A stretch of 32,794 bases of DNA from an uncultured Oscillibacter sp. (GTDB taxonomy: Bacteria; Bacillota; Clostridia; Oscillospirales; Oscillospiraceae). Every line of letters begins with the position of its first letter. Position 1 is the first letter of the stretch. Positions 23,265 to 30,381 of the stretch are shown in pieces. The stretch is taken from NCBI GenBank assembly GCA_910585165.1, contig CAJUBX010000015.1:1-32794 (forward strand). The letters are read 5' to 3'. A program made the translations under genes and the position numbers. Under the pieces are notes generated by a model that saw only the letters and a program-made list of their open reading frames with translations, made no database searches and was not told where the DNA came from.

Positions 23265-24155
23265 TTATTCCTCTCTGGGGGACAGAATGACCGCCGCCAC
23301 GGCGCAGAGGATGCCGCCCACAGCGAAAACCCACCACGCCGTCTTCCACAAATCCAGGGATAGTCCCAAACCCACATAAACCGCCGTGGCCAGCAGCATG
23401 ACGACGGCGCAGACCTTTCCAATGAGATCGTTGCGCCGCTTGGCTTCCGGGGAGGGGTCGTTCTCCCGGTTGTATTTAGCAATATCATATTTGTCGTGCT
23501 GGATGCCGCCATAGATAAAGGACCACACCGCCCCGGCGACAATCGCCAGGAAACAGGCCATGGCATAGGACTCGTAAGGTTCCCTCTCCGGAAACGCGGA
23601 GAAAAACAGCATCAGAAGTACAACGGCAAACAAAACCGCGCCCACGCCCCCGGCAATATGCCAGACAAATTTCCGCTGAAAGGCGTCCTTCTGCTCTTCG
23701 GTATAGAAATCCGTAATGACAGGGTTTTTCCTGCAAAAGGTCTCGTGCTCGATGCCGGAGACAACCAGCACCACCACGCATACCGTGACGACAAGCAGCA
23801 GCGCCGCGCCCGCCAGCGCCTCCGGCAGGCCCGCCGCCTCCAGCAGGCCGCACACGCCTGTCCCGGCGATGATTGCGGCCACGGCCAGGGAAATTCTCCA
23901 GGCAAAGCGGGTCATAAAGCGGTCATATTTCGCCGTGTCGGCGGTGCGGCTGGCCTCCACGCTGCCCCGGAGGAGCGTGTCCAGATTGACGCCGTACAAG
24001 TCGCAGATGCGCAGCAGGGTGTCCATCTCGGGGAAGCTCTGGCCGCCCTCCCACTTGCTGACGGACTGGCGGGACACGTCCAGCTGCTCCGCCAGCTGCT
24101 CTTGGGTGACTTCGGCCTGGGCCCGGAGGAATTGCAGGTTTTCGGAAAATGACAT
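23265..24155 (-). CDS. Membrane-anchored XRE-family transcriptional regulator
   Basis: 296 residues. Residues 5-60 are an XRE/Cro helix-turn-helix (LRAQAEVTQEQLAEQLDVSR, QSVSKWEGGQSFPEMDTL, typical of the family in clostridia). Residues 83 to the end hold about six hydrophobic helices in three pairs with charged loops, including SGIEHETFCRKNP and YGGIQHDKYDIAKYNREN. Such fusions probably couple DNA binding to a membrane signal; the signal and targets are unknown. AAGGAGG lies before ATG 24155. Divergent from nnr. Confidence 0.88.
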   Translation of the reverse strand: MSFSENLQFLRAQAEVTQEQLAEQLDVSRQSVSKWEGGQSFPEMDTLLRICDLYGVNLDTLLRGSVEASRTADTAKYDRFMTRFAWRISLAVAAIIAGTGVCGLLEAAGLPEALAGAALLLVVTVCVVVLVVSGIEHETFCRKNPVITDFYTEEQKDAFQRKFVWHIAGGVGAVLFAVVLLMLFFSAFPEREPYESYAMACFLAIVAGAVWSFIYGGIQHDKYDIAKYNRENDPSPEAKRRNDLIGKVCAVVMLLATAVYVGLGLSLDLWKTAWWVFAVGGILCAVAAVILSPREE

Positions 24156-24268
24156 AGGGTAGCCTCCTTAAATTTGGTGCCTTCATTCTGCCAGGGCGGC
24201 GGGCGCAAGGCCAGGGATTTCGTGTTGCGTTTGGGGAAATCCGTGTAAACTTTGGGTTGCGCCCCCCC

Positions 24269-24297
24269 ATTTTAACAGATTTTGGAGGTATGGGCAA
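24269..24297 (-). promoter_or_regulatory. Promoter of the XRE regulator gene
   Basis: Minus-strand -35 TTGCCC (24297-24292), 17-base spacer, -10 TAAAAT (24274-24269); about 105 bases of leader. Confidence 0.5.
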
Positions 24298-24306
24298 GGT
24301 TTCCGA

Positions 24307-24335
24307 TTGTCTTCCCGGCGGAAACCCGCTATAAT
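24307..24335 (+). promoter_or_regulatory. Promoter of nnr and the lipoprotein gene
   Basis: -35 TTGTCT (24307-24312), 17-base spacer, perfect -10 TATAAT (24330-24335). Confidence 0.75.
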
Positions 24336-24373
24336 GAGACCATCCAAAATCGACATGCGGGAGGTAGGGACTC

Positions 24374-25918
24374 ATGAAGCTGGCGACGGCGGCACAGATG
24401 CGGGAGCTGGACAGGAAGGCCATCGAGGAGCGACATATCCCCTCCATCGACCTGATGGAGCGGGCGGCGGCGGAGGTGGCCCAGGCGGCGCTGGACCTTT
24501 TGCCGGACAAACCCTCAAAATGCCGGGCGGCGGTGTTCTGCGGCCCGGGGAACAACGGCGGGGACGGCGCCGGCGCGGCAAGGCTTCTCTTTTTGATGGG
24601 CCTCAAGGTCCGGGTTTTCCTGGCGGGGGACTATGACCGCCTCACCCCCGACGCTATGGAGGAGGCGGGCCGCCTCAGCGAGTGCGGCGTGGAGCTGGAG
24701 CCCTTCGACCCGGAGGACAGGTCTCAGGCCGCCTGGGCCCGGAGCTGCCACGTTGTTATCGACGCGCTTTTTGGCGTGGGCCTCTCCCGGGAAATCGCCC
24801 CGGATTCCAAATTCGCCGCCGCCATCAGCCTCATCAACTCCTGCAAGGGGGCCGTAATCGCCGCCGACATCCCCAGCGGCGTGGAGGCGGACACAGGACG
24901 GGTCCTGGGCCGGGCGGTGAAGGCCCGCCGGACCGTCACCTTCTCCCTGCCCAAAATCGGCCAGGCTGCGGGGGAGGGAGCCGTCCTCTCCGGAAGGGTG
25001 TCCGTCCATGACATCGGCATTCCTGCCGCCCTGGTCCGTGAGGTCCCCTGCCCGGTCCAGACGGTGGAGGCAGACTTCGCCAAAGCGGCCCTTCCGCCCC
25101 GGAAGGCGGACGGCCACAAGGGGGATTTCGGCAAGGTCCTTGTGGTGGGCGGAGCCGTGGGCTACACCGGAGCGCCGTATCTCACGGCTTCGGCGGCGGT
25201 GCGGTCCGGCTGCGGGCTGGTGTATTTGGGCGTGCCGGAGAGCATCTGGGAAATCGAGACGGTGCGCTGCGTCTCCGCCATGCCCTTCCCCCTGGAGGAC
25301 CGCCGGGGCGCGCTGAGCCGGAAGGCCGCTTCCGCCCTGCTGGAGCGGCTGGCGGACTGCGGTGTGCTGGCCATCGGCCCGGGACTGGGCCGGAGCGAAT
25401 CCACCCGGCAGCTGGTGCTGGAGGTTCTCCAGAAAACGGAAAAGCCGGTGGTCCTGGACGCCGACGGCATAAACGCGCTGGAGGGACATATAGATATCTT
25501 GGACCAGCGCCGGGGGCGGGTCACCATCCTGACCCCTCACGGCGGGGAGTTCGCCCGGATCGGCGGGAATCCCGCCGGGGACCCGGTGGGCGCGGCCCGG
25601 GCCTTTGCCAAAGAGCACGGCTGCGTTCTGGTGCTGAAGGGCCACCGGACCGTCACCGCCGGACCCCAGGGCAACGTGCTGGTGAACACCACTGGGAACT
25701 CCGGCCTTGCCAAGGGCGGCAGCGGCGACGTGCTGACGGGCCTGACCGCCTCTCTGCTTGCCCAGGGGGCCTCCCCGGTGATGGCGGCGGCGGGGGCCGC
25801 GTGGATTCACGGCCGGGCCGGGGACTTGGCGGCGGCGGAGCTGACGGAGTACTGCGTAACGCCGGAAGAGCTTATCGCCGCCTTCCCCAGAGTGTTTTCC
25901 GAGCTTCAGGGAGATTGA
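24374..25918 (+). CDS. nnr: Bifunctional NAD(P)H-hydrate repair enzyme (epimerase + ADP-dependent dehydratase)
   Basis: Metabolite-repair enzyme that epimerises and dehydrates damaged NAD(P)HX back to NAD(P)H. 514 residues. N-terminal YjeF_N/NnrE domain (about 1-210) with CGPGNNGGDG at 56-65 and ADIPSGVEADTG. C-terminal NnrD, a ribokinase-like domain (about 230-510), with KGDFGKVLVVGG, LDADGINAL, LTPHGGEFAR, VLKGHRTV and the nucleotide-binding NSGLAKGGSGDVLTG. Start ATG 24374 has GGGAGGTAGGG upstream. The lipoprotein gene begins 19 bases after the stop. Confidence 0.95.
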   Translation: MKLATAAQMRELDRKAIEERHIPSIDLMERAAAEVAQAALDLLPDKPSKCRAAVFCGPGNNGGDGAGAARLLFLMGLKVRVFLAGDYDRLTPDAMEEAGRLSECGVELEPFDPEDRSQAAWARSCHVVIDALFGVGLSREIAPDSKFAAAISLINSCKGAVIAADIPSGVEADTGRVLGRAVKARRTVTFSLPKIGQAAGEGAVLSGRVSVHDIGIPAALVREVPCPVQTVEADFAKAALPPRKADGHKGDFGKVLVVGGAVGYTGAPYLTASAAVRSGCGLVYLGVPESIWEIETVRCVSAMPFPLEDRRGALSRKAASALLERLADCGVLAIGPGLGRSESTRQLVLEVLQKTEKPVVLDADGINALEGHIDILDQRRGRVTILTPHGGEFARIGGNPAGDPVGAARAFAKEHGCVLVLKGHRTVTAGPQGNVLVNTTGNSGLAKGGSGDVLTGLTASLLAQGASPVMAAAGAAWIHGRAGDLAAAELTEYCVTPEELIAAFPRVFSELQGD

Positions 25919-25937
25919 ACATAAGGGAGGTTTTCCG

Positions 25938-26546
25938 GTGCGCCTTTGGAAGTGCGTACCAATGATGACCCTTCTTCTGCTGCTGTCCGGCTGCGGCGGC
26001 GGAGGCGGAGAGGAAACCCCGGCGGCGGACCTGCGGGACCGCTACCACGACATGGCGGGCTGCACCATGGAGGCGGCGGTCTCCTGCGATCAGGAGGGCC
26101 TGGCCTGGGAGGCGGAGCTCCGCTGCGACTACGTCCCCGGCGGGGAGAGCATGGTGGAGGTCCTGGCCCCGGAGGCCGTCGCCGGAGTGCGGGCCGTACT
26201 TCGCGACACGGACTGGCGGCTGGAGTACGGGGAGGCCAGCCTCAACGCCGGGACCCTCAGCGAAGAGGAGATCAGCCCCGCCGCCTGCCTTCCCCGGCTG
26301 ATGAGCGCCCTGCGGGACGGCTGGCTGCTGGAGGAAAACGAGGAGGAGTGGAATGGCCGGCCCTGCCTCCGCCTTACGGTGGACCAGACGGGGGTGAAGG
26401 ACGGGAAAATCCTCTCCACCGTCTGGCTGGACCTGGAGGCCGGGACCCCGGTCCGGGGAGAAATCGCCGTGGATGGGGAAATCATTTTGACGGCGGACTT
26501 TACGAGCTTCTCTTTTTATGATATAATGCCGGAAAGCGGCGCTTGA
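25938..26546 (+). CDS. Putative lipoprotein, LolA/outer-membrane-lipoprotein-sorting-like fold suspected
   Basis: 202 residues. Signal with lipobox LLLLSGCGG (Cys about residue 19), so membrane-anchored outside. The body (LRDRYHDMAGCTMEAAVSCD, ATTACK-free beta-rich repeats such as WLDLEAGTPVRGEIAVDG) looks like the LolA-like lipoprotein-carrier fold seen in many Firmicute lipoproteins; this is a pattern impression. GTG 25938 is preceded by AAGGGAGG; an in-frame ATG lies eight codons later. The end of the gene contains the mazF promoter. Confidence 0.6.
   Translation: MRLWKCVPMMTLLLLLSGCGGGGGEETPAADLRDRYHDMAGCTMEAAVSCDQEGLAWEAELRCDYVPGGESMVEVLAPEAVAGVRAVLRDTDWRLEYGEASLNAGTLSEEEISPAACLPRLMSALRDGWLLEENEEEWNGRPCLRLTVDQTGVKDGKILSTVWLDLEAGTPVRGEIAVDGEIILTADFTSFSFYDIMPESGA
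26499..26527 (+). promoter_or_regulatory. Promoter of mazF inside the lipoprotein gene
   Basis: -35 TTTACG (26499-26504), 17-base spacer ending TGA, perfect -10 TATAAT (26522-26527), which makes an extended -10. It is the strongest-looking site near mazF. Confidence 0.65.
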
Positions 26547-26760
26547 CGCTTCTGGCCGCTCCGCACGGCCCGCCCCCCTGCCGCATAGGATGACGTGGGG
26601 CGAGGACGCCGGAATTGATCCCCCTCATGTTCCCGGCGCAAGATTGCCGGAGGGGGCGTATAAATTCCGAATCTGCGTGGGAGAATGAAAGTGGCCTCAC
26701 CGGGGAGGGAAACCCTTCCTCCCCGATGGCGGGTACTTCTTTCGGCGGAGTGTGAACTTT
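26534..26760 (+). other. Long structured leader ahead of mazF
   Basis: About 225 bases, no convincing ORF. Hairpin A at 26620-26656: CCCCCT pairs with AGGGGG outside and CCGGC with GCCGG inside, with a 7-base bulge. Hairpin B at 26701-26725: CGGGGAGG pairs with CCTCCCCG, 30 bases before the start. No antitoxin-size gene fits here. Confidence 0.5.
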
Positions 26761-27129
26761 GTGGATACGAGTGTCAAGCGCGGCGATATTTACTATGCCG
26801 ATCTCTCCCCGGTGGTGGGCAGCGAGCAGGGCGGCGTCCGGCCCGTTCTGATCATTCAGAACGACACCGGCAACCGCTACAGTCCCACCGTGATCGCGGC
26901 GGCCATTACTTCCCAGACCGGGAAGACCCGGCTGCCCACACATATCGACCTTCCCGTGGACCAGAGCTGCGGCCTGAGCCGGGATTCCGTCGTCCTGCTG
27001 GAGCAGGTGCGGACCCTGGACAAAAAGCGGCTGCGGGAGCGCATGGGCCATGTGGAGGAAACCGTGATGAACAAGGTGGACACGGCGATCGCGGTCAGCT
27101 TCGGACTGCCCCACGACCAGTTGGTTTGA
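26761..27129 (+). CDS. mazF: MazF/PemK-family mRNA endoribonuclease (NdoA/EndoA-like)
   Basis: 122-residue toxin-type RNase that cuts single-stranded mRNA at short motifs. Strong match to Bacillus NdoA: VKRGDIYYADLSPVVGSEQGG, then VRPVLIIQND with catalytic Arg27, Thr50 in AAAIT, and ERDSV-like SRDSVVLLEQVRTLDK. Start chosen at GTG 26761 because GGCGGAG (26744-26750) is 10 bases away; GTG 26752 is in frame but only one base from that site. The usual MazE/NdoAI antitoxin gene directly upstream is missing, and its own promoter and long leader suggest separate control. Confidence 0.9.
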   Translation: MDTSVKRGDIYYADLSPVVGSEQGGVRPVLIIQNDTGNRYSPTVIAAAITSQTGKTRLPTHIDLPVDQSCGLSRDSVVLLEQVRTLDKKRLRERMGHVEETVMNKVDTAIAVSFGLPHDQLV

Positions 27130-27134
27130 GGTTC

Positions 27135-27167
27135 CCTCCCGGCGGAGGCCGGTTCTCCGCCGGGAGG
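27135..27167 (+). terminator. Strong hairpin between mazF and the next gene
   Basis: Perfect 12-bp stem CCTCCCGGCGGA (27135-27146) with TCCGCCGGGAGG (27156-27167), 9-base loop. No T run follows, so it may be an mRNA-end stabiliser or partial terminator. Confidence 0.45.
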
Positions 27168-27185
27168 CGTACAGAGGAGGTACAT

Positions 27186-27674
27186 ATGAAAAAAGACAGA
27201 TGGCTGCTGCGCTGCGCTTTGCTGCTGGCCCTCAGCGCCGCCCTGATGAGTACCGCGTCCCTGGCGGCGGAGGCCGGGTCCGGCGAGGACCCCCTGGTGG
27301 CCCTGAGCTATTTGAACGACACCTTTTTCAACAATATCATGCAGCGGGTGGACCAGAAGATCGCCCAGCGGACGGGACAGGCCCTTCCCGGGGAAACTTC
27401 CTCCAGCGCCGCCTCCTTCACAGTGGTAACCCTTGGCAGCGGGCAGACCCTCAATGGCGGCGTGGGCTGCGAGGTCATGCTGCGGGTGGGCAGCGCCGTC
27501 TGCGTCGCTCCCTCGAATCCGGGTCTCATCGACGAGACCACCGCCGCCACGCTGGCCGACGGCGCCTCCCTGGTTCAAAACCACCTGTACATGATGACCG
27601 TCGAGGGCCGGGGCGTCCGGGCAACCTCCGCCACCACCAAGGTCCTGGCCCGGGGAAGCTACACCGTCTTTTGA
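27186..27674 (+). CDS. Secreted hypothetical protein
   Basis: 162 residues with a clear signal peptide: basic MKKDRWLLR, hydrophobic LLLALSAALMSTASL and a probable AxA cleavage near SLAAEA. Mature part begins with DPLVALSYLNDTFFNNI, then a beta-rich domain containing TLGSGQTLNGGVGCEVMLRV, GSAVCVAPSN and GVRATSATTKVLARGSY. The pattern recurs, in my recollection, in unnamed secreted proteins of clostridia; function unknown. AGAGGAGGTACAT ribosome site; ATG 27186. Ends before a terminator. Confidence 0.75.
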   Translation: MKKDRWLLRCALLLALSAALMSTASLAAEAGSGEDPLVALSYLNDTFFNNIMQRVDQKIAQRTGQALPGETSSSAASFTVVTLGSGQTLNGGVGCEVMLRVGSAVCVAPSNPGLIDETTAATLADGASLVQNHLYMMTVEGRGVRATSATTKVLARGSYTVF

Positions 27675-27703
27675 TCCCCTACGCCCATAAAGCCGCATAC
27701 CCG

Positions 27704-27743
27704 GGCCCGCCCGCGCATAGGATAGCGCAGGCGGGCCTTTATT
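27704..27743 (+). terminator. Intrinsic terminator after the secreted protein gene
   Basis: Stem GGCCCGCCCGCGC (27704-27716) with GCGCAGGCGGGCC (27725-27737), one mismatch, loop of 8, followed by TTTATT. Confidence 0.7.
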
Positions 27744-27769
27744 CTACCTTGGCGGGAGGTACGGCGGAT

Positions 27770-28288
27770 ATGGACAAATTCCCCTTATTGCTGGACGGCG
27801 GGCCCGCCGGGGAGCTGGCTGCGGAACAGGAGGGACTCTACACCTGCTTTTCCGCCCGCTGCCCCCTGCCGGACGGCCTCTGGTGCGCCTGGGCCGTGGG
27901 GGATCGGGGGGAGCTGCGGCTGGGAGTGCTGGAGCCGGAGGGAACCCAGGGAGCCATCCGCCGCCGCTTTTCCAGACAGCTGACCGCTCCCCTGGGCCGT
28001 CTTCTCCGGGGAGAGGTCCGCCAGGCGGGGGCAAAGGAAGCGGAAATCTGGGAATCCGCCCCCGCTCCGGACCAGCTGTTCCGGGCCTCCTGGCTCCGCC
28101 AGCGGCTGAAAGGGGCCCAGGGCGCCCGGGTCCGCCAGGCGGGGAAAAAGCGGTATCTGGCCCTGCCTTACGACAGGGGAAGGCCCTTCCCCCTGACCAC
28201 CTTGTTCTGCTTCGCCCGCCTTCGAAAGATCGGGGAGGAGGACTACGTGGTCTACGCCTTCGACGACCAGGACCGCCCGGTTTTTTGA
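27770..28288 (+). CDS. Hypothetical protein, 172 residues
   Basis: Soluble, arginine-rich protein (about one residue in eight is Arg). Opening MDKFPLLLDGGPAGELAAEQEGLYTCF in two parts, then ARCPLPDGLWCAWAVGD, LGVLEPEGTQGAIRRRFSR and a C-terminal EEDYVVYAFDDQDRPVF. No signal peptide or membrane helix, no family recognised. GGCGGGAGGTACGGCGG precedes ATG 27770. It sits alone between a terminator and the nrdR promoter. Confidence 0.65.
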   Translation: MDKFPLLLDGGPAGELAAEQEGLYTCFSARCPLPDGLWCAWAVGDRGELRLGVLEPEGTQGAIRRRFSRQLTAPLGRLLRGEVRQAGAKEAEIWESAPAPDQLFRASWLRQRLKGAQGARVRQAGKKRYLALPYDRGRPFPLTTLFCFARLRKIGEEDYVVYAFDDQDRPVF

Positions 28289-28390
28289 AAGTTTACATTC
28301 ACTGCTTGGACCATCGTTTTTGAATTTCCAAAAACAGGGAAAAAATTTTCGAAAAAATTTGACGCAAACCTATCTATTTCAAAATTCCCG

Positions 28391-28492
28391 TGATATAATA
28401 CAGCCGAACGTTCCCGGGACATCTCCGCAAACGCCTTGGGAAGTACCAAAGGTGCCCGTAGGTACGGACGCGGGCCGCCGGAAAACCGGCGG
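28391..28492 (+). promoter_or_regulatory. Extended -10 promoter and hairpin leader of nrdR
   Basis: TGATATAAT at 28391-28399 is an extended -10 with no good -35 at 17 bases (TTGACG lies too far upstream). The roughly 105-base leader has GTACC (28443-28447) pairing GGTAC (28461-28465) and a perfect CCGCCGG-AAAA-CCGGCGG hairpin (28475-28492) just before the ribosome site. Confidence 0.5.
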
Positions 28493-28510
28493 AGGAACAG
28501 GAGGTCCTTT

Positions 28511-28975
28511 ATGAAATGCCCCTATTGCGGCTTTAACGAGAGCAAGGTCATCGACTCCCGCCCGGCCGATGAAAACAACAGCATCCGCCGCCGCAGAGAA
28601 TGCCTTTCCTGCGCCCGGCGCTTCACCACCTATGAGACGGTGGAGAGCCTCCCCCTGGTGGTGGTGAAAAAGGACGGCAGCCGCCAGAGCTTTGACCGGG
28701 AAAAGGTCCTGGGCGGCATGATCCGGGCCTGTGAGAAGCGGCCTGTCCCCCTGGCGCGGCTGGAAAAAGTGGCTGCGGAAATCGGGCAGGAGCTTCAAAA
28801 CTCCATGGAGCGGGAGATCAGCACGGAGGTCATCGGCGAGCGGGTTATGGAAAACCTGCGGACCATCGACCAGGTGGCCTATGTCCGCTTCGCCTCCGTC
28901 TACCGGCAGTTTAAGGACATCGACAGCTTCATGGAGGAGCTGACGAAGCTGCTGGCGGAACAGAACCAGCGCTGA
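28511..28975 (+). CDS. nrdR: Transcriptional regulator NrdR
   Basis: Represses ribonucleotide-reductase genes in response to dATP/ATP. 154 residues, normal length. N-terminal zinc ribbon with C3, C6 (MKCPYCGF) and C31, C34 (CLSCARRFTTYE), followed by an ATP-cone domain (about 49-139: VVVKKDGSRQSFDREKVLGG, STEVIGERVMENL, VAYVRFASVYRQFKDIDSF). AGGAGGTCCTTT lies before ATG 28511. It is transcribed alone and followed by a terminator. No NrdR-box target gene was looked for outside the window. Confidence 0.97.
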   Translation: MKCPYCGFNESKVIDSRPADENNSIRRRRECLSCARRFTTYETVESLPLVVVKKDGSRQSFDREKVLGGMIRACEKRPVPLARLEKVAAEIGQELQNSMEREISTEVIGERVMENLRTIDQVAYVRFASVYRQFKDIDSFMEELTKLLAEQNQR

Positions 28976-28982
28976 GAGCGCA

Positions 28983-29021
28983 CGGCCCGCAGGAAAAAAT
29001 CCGGCGGGCCGCGCGTTTTTT
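28983..29021 (+). terminator. Intrinsic terminator of nrdR
   Basis: CGGCCCGC (28983-28990) pairs with GCGGGCCG (29004-29011), followed by CGCG and six T (29016-29021). Confidence 0.85.
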
Positions 29022-29023
29022 CC

Positions 29024-29052
29024 TTTGCAAAGGCGGGAAACTTTGCTATACT
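29024..29052 (+). promoter_or_regulatory. Promoter of the ymdB-ybaK-sbcD cluster
   Basis: -35 TTTGCA (29024-29029), 17-base spacer, -10 TATACT (29047-29052); a second TATACT overlaps at 29052-29057. Confidence 0.55.
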
Positions 29053-29076
29053 ATACTCTTAGATTGGAGGGCGGCT

Positions 29077-29850
29077 ATGCTGTATCAGATTCTCGCCGTG
29101 GGCGACGTGGTGGGGGAGCCGGGGCTCCGCCACCTGGAAAAGGTCCTGCGGCCCCTGCAAAAGCTCAAGGGCGTCTCCTTCACCGTGGTCAACGGGGAAA
29201 ACGCCTCCGGCGTGGGCCTCACCCGGGACCAGGCGGAGCGCATCCGAAACGCCGGGGCCGACGCGGTGACCCTGGGAAACCACGCCTTCGGCAAGGCGCA
29301 GATTGGGAATCTTCTGGAGGACGCGGCCTGGCTTCTCCGTCCCGCCAACTACACCGGGCGGGCCCCGGGCCGCGGCTGCGGGATATTCGACCTGGGGAGC
29401 GTGCGCATCCGGGTCATAAACCTCATTGGCCGCTGCGGCCTGGCCTGGGGGGCGGACAACCCCTTTCCCCTGGCGGAGAAGCTGCTGGAGAAGGGAGAGG
29501 CGGACTTCACCCTGGTGGACTTCCACGCCGAGGCCACCAGCGAAAAGCTGGCCATGGCCTATTACCTGGACGGGCGGGTCTCCGCCCTCTGGGGCACCCA
29601 CACCCATGTCCCCACCGCCGACGAGGGGGTCTTCCCCAAGGGGACGGGCTATATCACGGACCTGGGCATGACCGGGCCCATTGAGTCGGTGCTGGGCATC
29701 GAGCCCCGGCAGTCGGTGGAGGGGTTTCTCGGGGGCCTTCCGGGGCGGTACAGGCACCCGGAGGGGCCCTGCAAAATGCAGGGCGCCGTGTTCACCCTGG
29801 ACAGCGCCACAGGGCTCTGCACCGCCGCAGAGCGGATTGACATCCGGTAA
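29077..29850 (+). CDS. ymdB: YmdB-family metallophosphoesterase
   Basis: Cytoplasmic 2',3'-cyclic nucleotide phosphodiesterase-type enzyme; in Bacillus YmdB controls biofilm and motility switching. 257 residues. Metal ligands: D10 (VGDVVGEPG), E41-N42 (NGENASG), N68-H69, H150 (VDFHAEATSEK), H175 and H177 (GTHTHVPTADE), and the late TDLGMTGP. An unusual point is GNHAFGK after His69, where GNHTWD is common. GGAGGGCGG precedes ATG 29077. The next gene starts 30 bases after the stop. Confidence 0.92.
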   Translation: MLYQILAVGDVVGEPGLRHLEKVLRPLQKLKGVSFTVVNGENASGVGLTRDQAERIRNAGADAVTLGNHAFGKAQIGNLLEDAAWLLRPANYTGRAPGRGCGIFDLGSVRIRVINLIGRCGLAWGADNPFPLAEKLLEKGEADFTLVDFHAEATSEKLAMAYYLDGRVSALWGTHTHVPTADEGVFPKGTGYITDLGMTGPIESVLGIEPRQSVEGFLGGLPGRYRHPEGPCKMQGAVFTLDSATGLCTAAERIDIR

Positions 29851-29880
29851 CGCCGGAAACAAAGAGAGGGATTTTCAGCC

Positions 29881-30363
29881 ATGTCTATTGAGAGAGTAAA
29901 ATCGTATTTTCACCAGTTCGGCATGGAGGACCGCATCCGGGAGTTTGCGGTCTCCTCTGCCACGGTGGAGCTGGCGGCGGTGGCCGTCGGCGTGGAGGGC
30001 GCGCGGATCGCCAAGAGCCTCAGCTTTAAAGTGGAGGACAAGCCCATTATCATCGTGGCCGCCGGGGACGCGAAAATCGACAACGGCAAATACAAGGCCC
30101 AGTTCCATACCAAGGCCAAAATGCTCACCCATGAGGAGGCCCACAGCCTTATCGGCCACGACGTGGGGGGCGTGTGCCCCTTCACCCTGCCGGAGGACGC
30201 AGCGGTCTATCTGGATGTGTCCTTAAAGCGGTTTGAGACCGTTTTCCCCGCTGCGGGCAGCGCCAGCAGCGCCATTGAGCTGACCTGCGGAGAGCTGGAG
30301 AAATACTCCTCCAATTTTACGCAGTGGGTGGACGTCTGCAAAGCCTGGCAGGCAGACGGCTGA
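29881..30363 (+). CDS. YbaK/EbsC-family aminoacyl-tRNA deacylase (ProX/INS-like)
   Basis: 160-residue trans-editing protein that hydrolyses mischarged tRNA, such as Cys-tRNA(Pro) or Ala-tRNA(Pro). The catalytic lysine is K45 in RIAKSLSFK, and the family stretches EAHSLIGHDVGGVCPF and FPAAGSASSAIELT are intact. Exact specificity cannot be read. GAGAGGGATTTTC precedes ATG 29881. Probably co-transcribed with ymdB. Confidence 0.9.
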   Translation: MSIERVKSYFHQFGMEDRIREFAVSSATVELAAVAVGVEGARIAKSLSFKVEDKPIIIVAAGDAKIDNGKYKAQFHTKAKMLTHEEAHSLIGHDVGGVCPFTLPEDAAVYLDVSLKRFETVFPAAGSASSAIELTCGELEKYSSNFTQWVDVCKAWQADG

Positions 30364-30381
30364 CGCCGGGGAGGCGCGGCT

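Noticed and set aside
26590..26691. 33-codon ORF (MTWGEDAGID...) upstream of mazF, considered as an antitoxin
   Set aside because: No ribosome site, too short for MazE/CopG-type antitoxins, and no DNA-binding pattern.
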